From Rhizobium albus (lineage in GTDB: Bacteria; Pseudomonadota; Alphaproteobacteria; Rhizobiales; Rhizobiaceae): a DNA stretch of 64,000 nucleotides. A program made the translations under genes and the position numbers. Under the pieces are notes generated by a model, which worked only from the letters and a program-made list of their open reading frames with translations, ran no database searches and was not told the origin of the DNA. The first letter of the stretch is position 1. Each line of letters opens with the position of its first letter. The stretch lies in assembly GCA_030160035.1 (NCBI GenBank), contig BSNO01000003.1, forward strand, positions 744,001-808,000, in the 5' to 3' direction. Positions 19,089-27,524 of this stretch are shown here, piece by piece.

Positions 19089-19962
19089 CGTCTTCAAGCG
19101 GTTCGGGGGCGGGCTCGGCACGGTCTTCACCGCGCTGGTGCTGGTCTGGCTGGCCGGAATGGTGCTGGCGCCGAACATCACCATGATCGACTATGCGCTG
19201 CGGCCGAACCTGCCGCCTTCCGCGATTGGCGGCGACCAGGACGTCTATTCGCTGAGCAACATTCTGTACCTTGCCGGCGAGGACGTGCACCGCGCGATCT
19301 TCTTCAAGACGATCTGGGCAAGCGCGCTCGTTGCGTTCATCACCTTCGTCGTCTGCTATCCCATCGCCTACTGGCTCGCGCAGAACGCGACACCGAACCA
19401 GACGGCGCTGGTGCTGCTTGCGCTGACGATCCCCTTCTGGATCAACGAGGTGCTGCGAACGCTTGCATGGTACATCCTGCTCGCGTTTCGCGGACCGCTC
19501 AACGAAGCACTGCTCGCGATCGGGATCATCGACGCGCCGGTGCGCTGGTTCGGCGATACCGGCGTGCTCGCCGGCATGGTCTACGCCTACATCCTCTTCA
19601 TGCTGTTCCCGATCTACAACGCCATCGAGAGCCTCGAAAAATCGCAGGTCGAGGCGGCCAAGGATCTGGGTGCTTCGACATGGCGCATTCACGCCCGGGT
19701 AGTCATCCCGCATGCGAAGGCAGGCATCGCGACGGGTTGCGTCTTCACCTTCATGCTGGCGGCCGGCTCTTACGTCGCCCCCGCACTGCTCGGCGCGCCC
19801 GGCAGCCGCTGGTTCACGCAGATCATCTACAACTGGTTCTTCGAAGGCGGGAACTGGAACCGCGGCGCGGCCTATGCGCTGGTGCTGCTAGTGCTGTGTC
19901 TCGTCGTCGTTCTGGTGACGTTGAAGCTTGCGCGCGTCAATTTGACGGATGTCGCGAAATGA
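19081..19962 (+). CDS. ABC transporter permease, PotB-like
   Basis: A 293-residue inner-membrane permease with six predicted membrane segments and the ABC-coupling EAA loop visible as VEAAKDLGASTWRIHARVV. The ATG at 19081 gives MGDVFKRFGGG and the first membrane segment; longer frames upstream run inside the ATPase gene. It overlaps the ATPase gene by 8 bases and the next permease by 4 (ATGA). Confidence 0.93.
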   Translation: MGDVFKRFGGGLGTVFTALVLVWLAGMVLAPNITMIDYALRPNLPPSAIGGDQDVYSLSNILYLAGEDVHRAIFFKTIWASALVAFITFVVCYPIAYWLAQNATPNQTALVLLALTIPFWINEVLRTLAWYILLAFRGPLNEALLAIGIIDAPVRWFGDTGVLAGMVYAYILFMLFPIYNAIESLEKSQVEAAKDLGASTWRIHARVVIPHAKAGIATGCVFTFMLAAGSYVAPALLGAPGSRWFTQIIYNWFFEGGNWNRGAAYALVLLVLCLVVVLVTLKLARVNLTDVAK

Positions 19963-20768
19963 GGGCGAGCGACGTGATCCGCAACGCGCTCTTCGCGCTC
20001 TATTTCGTGGCGTTCTTCGCCTATCTGTTCCTGCCGCTCGGCATCATGGGGGCGGCGACGTTCAACGAAAGCCGGTTCCCGACCGTCACGCCGTGGCAGG
20101 GAACGACCCTGCAATGGTTCAACGAATTGTGGGCAGATGCCGCGATGTGGCAGTCGCTGTGGACGTCGATCATCATCGCCTTCTTCGTCGTTCTCGTCTC
20201 GTTGCCGATCGGCACGGCAGCGGCGCTCGTGCTGACCAGCCTGCACCAGAAGGCCCGCGGTCCGCTCTATGCGGTGATGGTCTCGCCGCTTCTGACGCCC
20301 GGCGTCGTGATCGGCATCGCGACGCTCGTCCTGTGGCGCCAGCTCGGCGTGGGTGGCGGCGTGTTCCTGATCGTGGTGGCCCAATCGAGCTACATCATCT
20401 GCTACGTGATGCTGATGATCGCGGCCCGCTTGCAGCGCTTCGATCGGACGCAGGAGGAGGCGGCGCTTGGCCTCGGTGCATCGAAGTTCATGGTGTTCCG
20501 TCGCGTGCTGCTGCCGTTCCTGAAGCCGGCGCTGATCGCAGCCGCGTTTCTGGCCATTCTGCAATCGATCGAAAACTACAACACGACGCTCTTCGTGCGC
20601 GGCTTCGATACGCCGTTGACGGTCTATATCGCCACCAAGGTGCGCACGGGCCTGACGCCGGCAGTCAATGCGCTCGCGCTCATCATGATCACCGCATCGA
20701 TCCTCGGCGCGATCGCCTATGAGGTGCTGCGCCGGCGTGAAGCCCGTCGCAAGGCGAATTTGGCCTGA
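19959..20768 (+). CDS. ABC transporter permease, PotC-like
   Basis: A 269-residue second permease with six membrane segments; the EAA loop reads EEAALGLGASKFMVFRRVL. It pairs with the preceding permease to form the channel. The ATG at 19959 lies in ATGA overlapping the stop of the previous gene; the much longer open frame upstream in this frame is a shadow of the other permease. Last gene of the operon; no strong terminator seen before the Mrp gene 90 bases on. Confidence 0.93.
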   Translation: MRASDVIRNALFALYFVAFFAYLFLPLGIMGAATFNESRFPTVTPWQGTTLQWFNELWADAAMWQSLWTSIIIAFFVVLVSLPIGTAAALVLTSLHQKARGPLYAVMVSPLLTPGVVIGIATLVLWRQLGVGGGVFLIVVAQSSYIICYVMLMIAARLQRFDRTQEEAALGLGASKFMVFRRVLLPFLKPALIAAAFLAILQSIENYNTTLFVRGFDTPLTVYIATKVRTGLTPAVNALALIMITASILGAIAYEVLRRREARRKANLA

Positions 20769-20857
20769 GCTTTCCACCAAAAGAGAAGGCTTTTGCACTT
20801 GGATCGGCGAACGGAAGTCATTAGCTCTGGCCCAAACGAAATGGGAAGGCCGAAGCC

Positions 20858-21994
20858 ATGGCAGCGCCGAGCAAAGATGACGTCCTCGATCGATTGAAGC
20901 AGGTGCCGGGCCCCGACGGGCAGGGCAATATCGTCGAACTTGGACTCGTGTCCGACGTCTTCATCGCCGACGGAAAGGTCTTCTTCTCGATCAGCGTGCC
21001 AGCTGCCCGTGCCAAGGAGCTGGAGCCACTCCGCGCGGCAGCTGAAGATGCCGTGAAGACGATCCCCGGCGTGTCCTCCGCCATGGTCGCGCTGACCGCG
21101 GAAAAGAAGGCAAGCGCCACCGCGCCGGCTCCGAGCGCGCCGGCTGGCTCAGGCGAGCCCCGTCGCGAGCCTGCTCCCCGTGCGAAATCCGAGGTGGAAG
21201 GCATCGGCGCGATCATTGCGGTCGCCTCCGGCAAAGGCGGTGTCGGCAAATCGACGACCGCGGTCAATCTCGCTCTTGGCCTTAAGGGCCTCGGCCTGAA
21301 GGTGGGCGTTCTCGATGCGGACATTTACGGCCCTTCCATGCCCCGCCTGCTACATATCGGCGGCCGCCCCAAGACGGTGAACGGCCGCACGCTCGTGCCG
21401 ATGGAGGCCTATGGGCTGAAGGTGATGTCGATCGGTTTCCTCGTGGACGAAGAGACCCCGATGATCTGGCGAGGGCCGATGGTGATCTCGGCGCTGACTC
21501 AGATGCTGCGCGAGGTCGCCTGGGGCGAACTCGACGTGCTGATCGTCGACATGCCGCCGGGCACCGGCGATGCACAGCTGACCATGGCGCAGCAGGTGCC
21601 TCTGGCAGGCGCGGTGATCGTCTCGACGCCGCAGGACCTGTCGCTCATCGATGCCCGCAAAGGCTGGAACATGTTCAAAAAGGTCGACGTGCCGCTGCTC
21701 GGGCTGGTCGAGAACATGAGCTATTTCGTCTGCCCCGATTGCGGCTCGACTCACGACATTTTCGGCCATGGCGGCGCGCAGAAGGAAGCCGAGAAGATCG
21801 GCATTCCCTTCCTCGGCGCCGTGCCGCTGCACATCGACATTCGCGAGATGTCGGATGCGGGAACGCCGGTCACGGTGACGGCCCCCGATGGTCCCCACGC
21901 CAAGATCTACGGCGAGATTGCCGAAAAGGTCTGGAGCAATCATCTGGCGCGCAAGGAAAGCGCCAAGGGCGGCCCGGCGATCGTCTTCGAATAA
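20858..21994 (+). CDS. Mrp/NBP35-type Fe-S cluster carrier ATPase
   Basis: A 378-residue P-loop ATPase of the ApbC/Mrp family, which carries Fe-S clusters to apoproteins. The N-terminal 80 residues are an MIP18/DUF59 domain, followed by an Ala/Pro linker and the deviant Walker A ASGKGGVGKSTTAVN (residues 123-137). A CxxC cluster-ligand motif lies in CPDCGS near residue 290, and PPGTGDAQLT is the conserved switch region. The name mrp in this family is unrelated to the antiporter operon at 41.9 kb. Single gene with its own ribosome binding site. Confidence 0.93.
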   Translation: MAAPSKDDVLDRLKQVPGPDGQGNIVELGLVSDVFIADGKVFFSISVPAARAKELEPLRAAAEDAVKTIPGVSSAMVALTAEKKASATAPAPSAPAGSGEPRREPAPRAKSEVEGIGAIIAVASGKGGVGKSTTAVNLALGLKGLGLKVGVLDADIYGPSMPRLLHIGGRPKTVNGRTLVPMEAYGLKVMSIGFLVDEETPMIWRGPMVISALTQMLREVAWGELDVLIVDMPPGTGDAQLTMAQQVPLAGAVIVSTPQDLSLIDARKGWNMFKKVDVPLLGLVENMSYFVCPDCGSTHDIFGHGGAQKEAEKIGIPFLGAVPLHIDIREMSDAGTPVTVTAPDGPHAKIYGEIAEKVWSNHLARKESAKGGPAIVFE

Positions 21995-22115
21995 TACGGA
22001 TCGCTTGATCCCTGTTCGTGCATTTGCAGCAGGGATCGTGCCATAGTGCCGTTCCACCTTTGGGGAGGCATCGGCATGAGCGGCGCGGTCGACGAAGAAT
22101 GCGGGGTGGCAAGCG

Positions 22116-22871
22116 ATGGCCAGTGAGCGCCACGTGGTCGTCACCGGTGGGGCATCGGGCATCGGTCTTGCCACGGTGCACGCGCTCGTCGATGATGGCT
22201 ACGCCGTCACGATCATCGATGCTGGCGGGTCCGCCATTTCCGCAGCCGAAGAAAGCCTCGAAGGCGAAGACGTGTTCTGCACGAGAGCGGACGTGACCGA
22301 CGAGGACGAAATCGCGGAAGCTTTCGAAGCTGCCGCCGAAGAGTTCGGGCCGATCACGGGACTGGTCAACGCCGCCAATATTCTCCGCGTGGCGCCATTC
22401 GAAGCAACGAGCGCGGAGCTTTTCCGCCAGATCCTCGACGTCAATCTTGTCGGCGCGTTCATCACCTCCGCCGCGGCGCTCGATCGCATGGGGGACACGC
22501 TATCGATCGTGAATGTGAGCGCCGTGTCCGGCATGAGAGCCAATGCCGGTCGCGCCGCCTATGGCGCTTCAAAGGCAGGGCTGATCAGCATGAGCCAGGC
22601 TATGGCGGTTGAACTGGCGGCAAGCGGCATCCGGGTCAACTGCGTCGCGCCGGGACCGATCAATACGGAGACGACCATCGACACCCACTCGGCAGAAGAT
22701 CGGGCACGGTGGTCGGAACGGGTGCCACAGCACCGCTACGGTTTGCCGGAAGAGGTGGCGGCCGCCATTCTGTTCCTGCTGTCGGACCAGGCGAGCTATA
22801 TCAACGGCCAGGTTCTGGCTGTCGATGGCGGCTTCTCGGTCGCGGGGCTTATGCGGCCTGTCGGGCGTTAA
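22116..22871 (+). CDS. SDR family NAD(P)-dependent oxidoreductase
   Basis: A 251-residue classical short-chain dehydrogenase. The Rossmann glycine motif GGASGIG is at residues 11-17, the catalytic Ser in VNVSAVSG, and Tyr149-x3-Lys153 in YGASKAG. C-terminal pattern LLSDQASYINGQVLAVDGG is typical of 3-oxoacyl-ACP reductase-like and 2,3-dihydroxybenzoate dehydrogenase-like members. Substrate unknown. The stop overlaps the stop of the convergent DUF3750 gene by 4 bases. Confidence 0.92.
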   Translation: MASERHVVVTGGASGIGLATVHALVDDGYAVTIIDAGGSAISAAEESLEGEDVFCTRADVTDEDEIAEAFEAAAEEFGPITGLVNAANILRVAPFEATSAELFRQILDVNLVGAFITSAAALDRMGDTLSIVNVSAVSGMRANAGRAAYGASKAGLISMSQAMAVELAASGIRVNCVAPGPINTETTIDTHSAEDRARWSERVPQHRYGLPEEVAAAILFLLSDQASYINGQVLAVDGGFSVAGLMRPVGR

Positions 22872-23653
22872 TAGACGGAGACAAGGCCGAAGGCCGGCAC
22901 CTTGATGCCGATGCGTTTGATGTCGATACCGGCGACGAGGCCCATCAGATGGATTTCGAAGCCGCTGTGCCAGCCGGCGGAAAACCCAGCCAAGCCAAAG
23001 AGTGTCGCGTGCACATCGAGCCCGTCATCCGACACGGCAAAGAAGCGCCCGCCTGAGAGGTAATCCCGACCCACCGCGTTGGGCGGGAGCACGAGGCCGA
23101 GTTCAGGCACGTCACGCAGGACATGGGCGACGAAGGAATTGGAGTTCGGACCGGGATAGATGCGGTACCCGCGATCGCCGTTCGCGCCCTGATGCGGATA
23201 GGCAGCGATGGCTGCTTCCACCTTCGGGATCAGCCGTTCCGCCTCGGCGCCATGCACGCTGCCGACGATCTCCGGCAGGTTGGAGTACCAGCGCGCATCG
23301 GCAGGATAGCCGTCCATGCGCACCGGGCGACCCCAGCCCACCTTGTCGTAGCGGTGATAGCGCTCGCCTGCGCGCTTGGTGACGATCCAGCTGTGGGTGG
23401 CGAAAGCGCCCTTCATGCCGCCGGTGCGTGCCGCCATGATGTAGATCGCAGCTTCGGACGTGGAGGATGCGTCCGGCAGCATGCCGCTTGCCGACCAGTC
23501 CGCCTGGCGCCAGGAGGACGGCCGGTCGACGCTCGCCCACCAAGCAGCTGACGCGAGGGCCGGTGCGATGAAAATGGCGAAAACGGCAATGATGATGGCC
23601 ATCACGGAACGCGCACGGCGCCTTCTTTGCCGATCTCCAGGTCCATGTTGCAT
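22868..23653 (-). CDS. DUF3750 domain protein, membrane-anchored
   Basis: A roughly 261-residue protein with a basic N terminus (RQRRRRARS), one membrane segment (MAIIIAVFAIFIAPALASA) and a large exported domain. Recognisable patterns are HSWIVTKRAGERYHRYDKVGWG and YPGPNSNSFVAHVLR, typical of DUF3750, whose fold suggests a papain-like or NlpC-like peptidase relative but whose reaction is unassigned. Starts at 23692 (TTG), 23653 (ATG) or 23602 (ATG just before the membrane segment) are all possible; none has a good ribosome binding site. Convergent with the SDR gene and divergent from asparaginase. Confidence 0.75.
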   Translation of the reverse strand: MQHGPGDRQRRRRARSVMAIIIAVFAIFIAPALASAAWWASVDRPSSWRQADWSASGMLPDASSTSEAAIYIMAARTGGMKGAFATHSWIVTKRAGERYHRYDKVGWGRPVRMDGYPADARWYSNLPEIVGSVHGAEAERLIPKVEAAIAAYPHQGANGDRGYRIYPGPNSNSFVAHVLRDVPELGLVLPPNAVGRDYLSGGRFFAVSDDGLDVHATLFGLAGFSAGWHSGFEIHLMGLVAGIDIKRIGIKVPAFGLVSVY

Positions 23654-23709
23654 CGCTTCGAGCCAACCCCTATCAGTTCGCCCATCCAACAAGAGCTTGA
23701 GGCGAATTC

Positions 23710-24717
23710 ATGTCCAATCCCGTTCTGGTCGAAGTGACGCGCGGCGCGCTGGTCGAGAGCCGACACCGGGGCGCCATCGCCGTTGTCGACGCAGACGGGA
23801 AGATGGTGCTCGGGATCGGCGATGTCGAGCGCCCGGTGTTTCCGCGATCCGCCGTCAAGACGATGCAGGCACTGCCGTTGATCGAGAGCGGCGCGGCTGA
23901 TGCTTTCGGGTTTGGCAACGCCGAGCTGTCGCTCGCCTGTGCGTCCCATTCCGGCGAGGCGGAACATGTGGCGCTGGCGGCAAGCATGCTCAACCGCGCT
24001 GGCCGCGATGCCGATGTGCTCGAATGTGGCTGCCATTGGCCGTTCGATCAACATGTTCTGATCGATCTGGCGAAAAGCGGCAAGGCGCCGACGGTCCTGC
24101 ACAACAACTGCTCCGGCAAACATGCGGGCTTCGTGGCGACATCGGTGCACGCCGGAATTCCGACCGAAGGCTACGTGACCTACGATCACCCCATTCAGCG
24201 CGAGATACGCGGTGTGATGGAAGCACTGACGGGAACGGCGCTCGAAATGGACAAGTGTGGCACGGATGGCTGTGCCATTCCAACCTATGCCGTGCCGCTG
24301 GACCGGCTGGCGGACGGGTTTTCGAAAATGGTCACGGGCAGGGGCCTCGAGGCAGAGCGTGCCAAGGCGGCGCGCCGGCTGTTCGACGCGTGCATGGCCG
24401 AGCCGTTCTACATGTCGGGTTCCAAGCGTGCCTGCATGCACCTGATGCAGGCGGCACCCGGCCGGATCTTCGCCAAGACCGGCGCGGAAGGCGTGTTCTG
24501 CGCAGTGTTACCCGAGCAGGGGCTCGGCATCGCGCTGAAATGCGACGATGGCGGCACGCGCGCTTCCGAAGCGATGATTGCAGGTCTGCTGGCGCGCCTG
24601 CTGGGTTCCGACGATCCAGCCTACGCAGCGCTTGATGCTCTGGCGAACAAGACCTTGCGCAACTGGAACGGCACCGAGGTCGGGCAGATCAGAGTGACTG
24701 ACGCTTTGACGCGGTGA
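23710..24717 (+). CDS. Asparaginase, rhizobial type (Asparaginase_II family)
   Basis: A 335-residue enzyme hydrolysing L-asparagine to aspartate and ammonia. It belongs to the family first known from Rhizobium etli, structurally related to serine beta-lactamases and unrelated to E. coli AnsA/AnsB. Visible marks: N-terminal VEVTRGALVESRHRG, the nucleophile region FPRSAVKTMQALPL, ASHSGE, CGCHWPFDQ and NNCSGKHAG; the conserved Cys/Lys residues match the metal-binding group of this family. The ATG at 23710 gives the family N terminus. Single gene, convergent with the TIGR03808 gene. Confidence 0.92.
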   Translation: MSNPVLVEVTRGALVESRHRGAIAVVDADGKMVLGIGDVERPVFPRSAVKTMQALPLIESGAADAFGFGNAELSLACASHSGEAEHVALAASMLNRAGRDADVLECGCHWPFDQHVLIDLAKSGKAPTVLHNNCSGKHAGFVATSVHAGIPTEGYVTYDHPIQREIRGVMEALTGTALEMDKCGTDGCAIPTYAVPLDRLADGFSKMVTGRGLEAERAKAARRLFDACMAEPFYMSGSKRACMHLMQAAPGRIFAKTGAEGVFCAVLPEQGLGIALKCDDGGTRASEAMIAGLLARLLGSDDPAYAALDALANKTLRNWNGTEVGQIRVTDALTR

Positions 24718-24739
24718 CGCCGGCGCCTCTCCACGCACG

Positions 24740-26113
24740 CTAGATGACGCGATTGCGTTCCACCGTCAGGTGAGCAGGCGCCTCTTCCCCCGAGGTGAGG
24801 TCGGCGGTCGCCGGCTCCCCCCAGCGGAAGCCGACGACCGCGCCCTCCGGAGTTCCTTCGATTACATTGTCGGAAATGAGCGCCTGCTGCGCTTCTTCTA
24901 CGACTGTGACCGCAACGCCGACCGGTACAGCACGCACAATGTTGCCGGTCACGGATACGTTGCGGAGGAAGGGCCCCCAGCCCATGAGAATGCCCCATTT
25001 CGAGACATTCTCGATCGAATTGCCGGTCACTGCCGTGTCGGCTTCGATGGCGATGCCCCAGCCGAAGCCGGGGCCAACCGGTTCGTAAGGATCGGGCGCA
25101 ACGATGTTGCGCACGATGTTGTTGGCGACCGTTGCCAACCGGCCCCCCTCGTTGAAGTTGGCGACGGAGATGCCGTTGGCTCCACCATCGATGAGGTTTG
25201 ACGCAATGACGGCGCCTTCGAAGGAAAACTCCGAGTAGAGCGCCGTCTCACCGGAGCGCAGGCATTGATTGCCGACGATCTGGACGTTCGAGCCGGAGTT
25301 GGATCGGATGGCCGAGAACGCGCAATCGGACACTTGGTTGTTGGCGATCATCACGTTCGCAGCGCGAAAAACATTTATGCCATTGCCGTTTTGGCCAGTA
25401 CCGCCATCGGCGGCGCCGATGCGCTCGACGCGGTTGTTCGTCACGATCGAGTTGTCCGGCCCATCCTCCCAGCGATGGATGAGGATGCCGCCATTGGCAC
25501 AGTCGAAGACGTGGTTGTCGGTGACCGTCAGCCCCGTCGACTGGACGGAGTAGATGCCGACGCCGGCCGCACCTGAGATGCGTGTGCGACGGATGCCGCC
25601 GCCACAGCCCTCGAGCGCCAGCGCATTGCGCTGGCTTCCGATAAATTCACATTCGTCGAGATCGAGCCGCGAGACGTTGCGTGCCACGAGACTGCCGGTT
25701 GCCCAGGTGTCGAGCCAACGGTTGGCGCCATCGACAACGATGCCTTTCAGTGAAACCGTCTCGGCGTTCTCGGCGGCAAGAAACGAGCCTTCGCCCGTGT
25801 AGACGAGACGTGAAGCGCCGGGCACGCCCATCAGCCGCGCGCCGGCCGGCAGGGTGATGTTGGAGACGCGGTAGACGCCGGGCGGCAGGAACACCGGTTT
25901 TCCCTCAGGCGCAGCTTCGGCGAGCAGGCGGTTCAACAGCGCCCCCTGATCCACATCGGTGCCGGCACGCAGGCCGCCAGACTGCGCGTCGATCGCCCCC
26001 CGAAGATCGACCTGCGCGAAAAGCTGGCCGGCGCGCGCCGGCACCGATACGGAAACCGTGCACGCGGCTGCAGAGGCCAGAACCGCCTGGATTGCCGCTC
26101 GCCGTCTCATCAT
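24740..26113 (-). CDS. TIGR03808 family Tat-exported parallel beta-helix protein
   Basis: A 457-residue exported protein. The N terminus MMRRRAAIQAVLASAAA is a short Arg-rich export signal ending near PARAG. The body is a run of about 15 right-handed beta-helix coils, each with a NN/DN-type turn such as VTNNRVERIG, ANNQVSDC and VTGNIVRAV. This fits TIGR03808, a Rhizobiales family of unknown function that resembles periplasmic polysaccharide lyases and epimerases. No catalytic residue assignment is possible by eye. Convergent with asparaginase, divergent from yciE. Confidence 0.85.
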   Translation of the reverse strand: MMRRRAAIQAVLASAAACTVSVSVPARAGQLFAQVDLRGAIDAQSGGLRAGTDVDQGALLNRLLAEAAPEGKPVFLPPGVYRVSNITLPAGARLMGVPGASRLVYTGEGSFLAAENAETVSLKGIVVDGANRWLDTWATGSLVARNVSRLDLDECEFIGSQRNALALEGCGGGIRRTRISGAAGVGIYSVQSTGLTVTDNHVFDCANGGILIHRWEDGPDNSIVTNNRVERIGAADGGTGQNGNGINVFRAANVMIANNQVSDCAFSAIRSNSGSNVQIVGNQCLRSGETALYSEFSFEGAVIASNLIDGGANGISVANFNEGGRLATVANNIVRNIVAPDPYEPVGPGFGWGIAIEADTAVTGNSIENVSKWGILMGWGPFLRNVSVTGNIVRAVPVGVAVTVVEEAQQALISDNVIEGTPEGAVVGFRWGEPATADLTSGEEAPAHLTVERNRVI

Positions 26114-26301
26114 GGTTACGCCTTCCTTGCTGCGTTCAGCTCAGCAAACGGCGTGCCAACCGATCATGTGTCGTTATGAGACAGGGCGACCGTGCAGTGT
26201 GCAGAGATTTTGTGAGGGCGTGAGGAACATCGAGCGCAGTTGAAGCTTGGATGGGCCCACCGCCGATACCCGGCGACGCAACCATCAGAAGGATGCCCAC
26301 C

Positions 26302-26805
26302 ATGGCCAAAGAAAAGACTCTCCAGGATCTCTTCCACGATACGCTCAAGGACATCTATTACGCCGAGCGTAAGATCCTGAAGGCGCTGCCGAAAATGAAA
26401 CGGGCTGCTCAGTCGGAAGAGCTGAAGGCAGCATTCGAAAAGCATCGTGAGGAAACCGAAGGCCAGATCGAGCGCCTGCAGCAGGTATTCGAACTCATCG
26501 GCAAGCGCGCACAGGGCAAGACCTGCGACGCGATTGAAGGGATCATCGCCGAAGGCGAAGAGATCATGGACGAATTCAAGGGCACGGCAGCGATCGATGC
26601 AGGCCTGATTTCGGCCGCACAGGCTGTCGAGCACTACGAGATCGCACGCTACGGCACGCTGAAGCGCTGGGCGGACACGCTCGGCATGAAGGACGCTGCC
26701 AAGCTGCTCGATGAGACGTTGCAGCAGGAAGGTAAGACCGACGAAGACCTGACTACGCTGGCCGACAAGGTTGCCAATCCGGCTGCCATGGAAAAGGCTG
26801 CCTGA
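26302..26805 (+). CDS. YciE-like ferritin-fold protein (DUF892)
   Basis: A 167-residue all-helical protein of the DUF892 group. Helix 1 carries YYAERKILKALPKM and helix 2 HREETEGQIERLQQVF, with Glu/His positions that form the di-metal site of the ferritin-like fold. Members are commonly stress induced. The ATG at 26302 has AGAAGGA 8 bases upstream; longer in-frame starts are rejected. A GGAAC at 26224 is followed by GCTT, a poor EcfG -10, so I do not call a stress promoter here. Confidence 0.88.
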   Translation: MAKEKTLQDLFHDTLKDIYYAERKILKALPKMKRAAQSEELKAAFEKHREETEGQIERLQQVFELIGKRAQGKTCDAIEGIIAEGEEIMDEFKGTAAIDAGLISAAQAVEHYEIARYGTLKRWADTLGMKDAAKLLDETLQQEGKTDEDLTTLADKVANPAAMEKAA

Positions 26806-26826
26806 AGTGTGACGATGTGATCGCGG

Positions 26827-26853
26827 CCCGCCATTCCACTTGAGGGTGGCGGG
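26827..26853. terminator. Hairpin between convergent yciE-like and doc genes
   Basis: CCCGCCA (26827-26833) pairs with TGGCGGG (26847-26853), loop 13 bases with a few inner pairs. It sits between two convergent genes, which suits a shared terminator, but neither side has a clean T-run. Confidence 0.45.
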
Positions 26854-26862
26854 TGCTCGATC

Positions 26863-27252
26863 TTATTCGGCAATGGGGACGACGTGATCGCGGAAAAACC
26901 GCGTCGCGCCGTCCTCGTCGATTTCGCCCGCTGCGACGCCGAGAACGAAGGCGTAGAGCTTCGCATCATCCGTTTCCAGCATGAAGCCGTTGCTCATCAG
27001 GAAGACACCGGCAGAAACGATGGCAATACGCTTGTTGCCGTCAACGAACGCATGATTTTTAGCGAGCCCGAAGAGATAGGCAGCGGCGAGCTCGCAGATG
27101 TCTTCGCATCCGTAAGCCGCCTTATTTTCGGCCCGAGCCAGCGCGGATTCAAGGGCACCCGGATCGCGTAGGCCCTCGGCACCACCATGGCGCCTCAACT
27201 GCTCGCGATGCATGGCCTCGACAAGTTGCCGCGACAGGAAGTCCCAGCTCAT
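26863..27252 (-). CDS. doc: Death-on-curing (Doc/Fic) family toxin
   Basis: A 129-residue Doc toxin. The Fic core motif HAFVDGNKR is at residues 67-75, with the catalytic His67 and the phosphate-binding Asn73/Lys74/Arg75; the N terminus LVEAMHREQLRRHGG and GLRDPGALESALAR are typical of Doc. P1 Doc phosphorylates EF-Tu and stops translation; this protein keeps the residues needed. Its ATG overlaps the antitoxin stop by 4 bases (ATGA), so antitoxin is made first. The antitoxin is AbrB/MazE type rather than Phd type. Confidence 0.93.
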   Translation of the reverse strand: MSWDFLSRQLVEAMHREQLRRHGGAEGLRDPGALESALARAENKAAYGCEDICELAAAYLFGLAKNHAFVDGNKRIAIVSAGVFLMSNGFMLETDDAKLYAFVLGVAAGEIDEDGATRFFRDHVVPIAE

Positions 27253-27470
27253 TCCGCCAGCTTTTTGAGAGCGACCTTGTATCGGTCCATGAACTGATGG
27301 GCGAGCTTCATCTTCTCGGCAAAGTCATCTTCGGCAGGTTTTAAGAAGATGTTGCCGTTCTCTTCACGCAGTTCGAGCGTGTCGCCAGACTTCAAGCCAT
27401 GGCGCTCAAGCACCTCCTTCGGCAGGATGATGCCTTCGGAATTTCCAATGCGACGGACCTGAACGTTCAT
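27249..27470 (-). CDS. AbrB/MazE (SpoVT-AbrB) family antitoxin
   Basis: A 73-residue antitoxin. The first 45 residues form a swapped-hairpin AbrB DNA-binding domain (VQVRRIGNSEGIILPKEVLE and LKSGDTLELREENG); the C-terminal tail FAEKMKLAHQFMDRY would fold on the toxin. GGAGGT is 4 bases before the ATG at 27470. It precedes and overlaps doc, and the inverted repeats at 27487-27505 sit just upstream, where a self-repressing antitoxin would bind. Confidence 0.9.
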   Translation of the reverse strand: MNVQVRRIGNSEGIILPKEVLERHGLKSGDTLELREENGNIFLKPAEDDFAEKMKLAHQFMDRYKVALKKLAE

Positions 27471-27486
27471 GGCGACCTCCAATGTA

Positions 27487-27505
27487 ATAACTGACGTTAT
27501 AACGT
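27487..27505. promoter_or_regulatory. Candidate autoregulatory operator of the toxin-antitoxin pair
   Basis: Two overlapping dyads lie 17-35 bases before the antitoxin start. ATAAC (27487-27491) and GTTAT (27496-27500) are separated by 4 bases, and ACGTTATAACGT (27494-27505) is a perfect 12-base palindrome. AbrB-type antitoxins usually bind such AT-rich inverted repeats over their own promoter. Confidence 0.55.
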
Positions 27506-27524
27506 GGGACGTCGCCGGTCAAGA

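Noticed and set aside
26224-26248. GGAAC upstream of the YciE-like gene as an EcfG promoter
   Set aside because: The -10 at the correct distance is GCTT, not CGTT; too weak to call.
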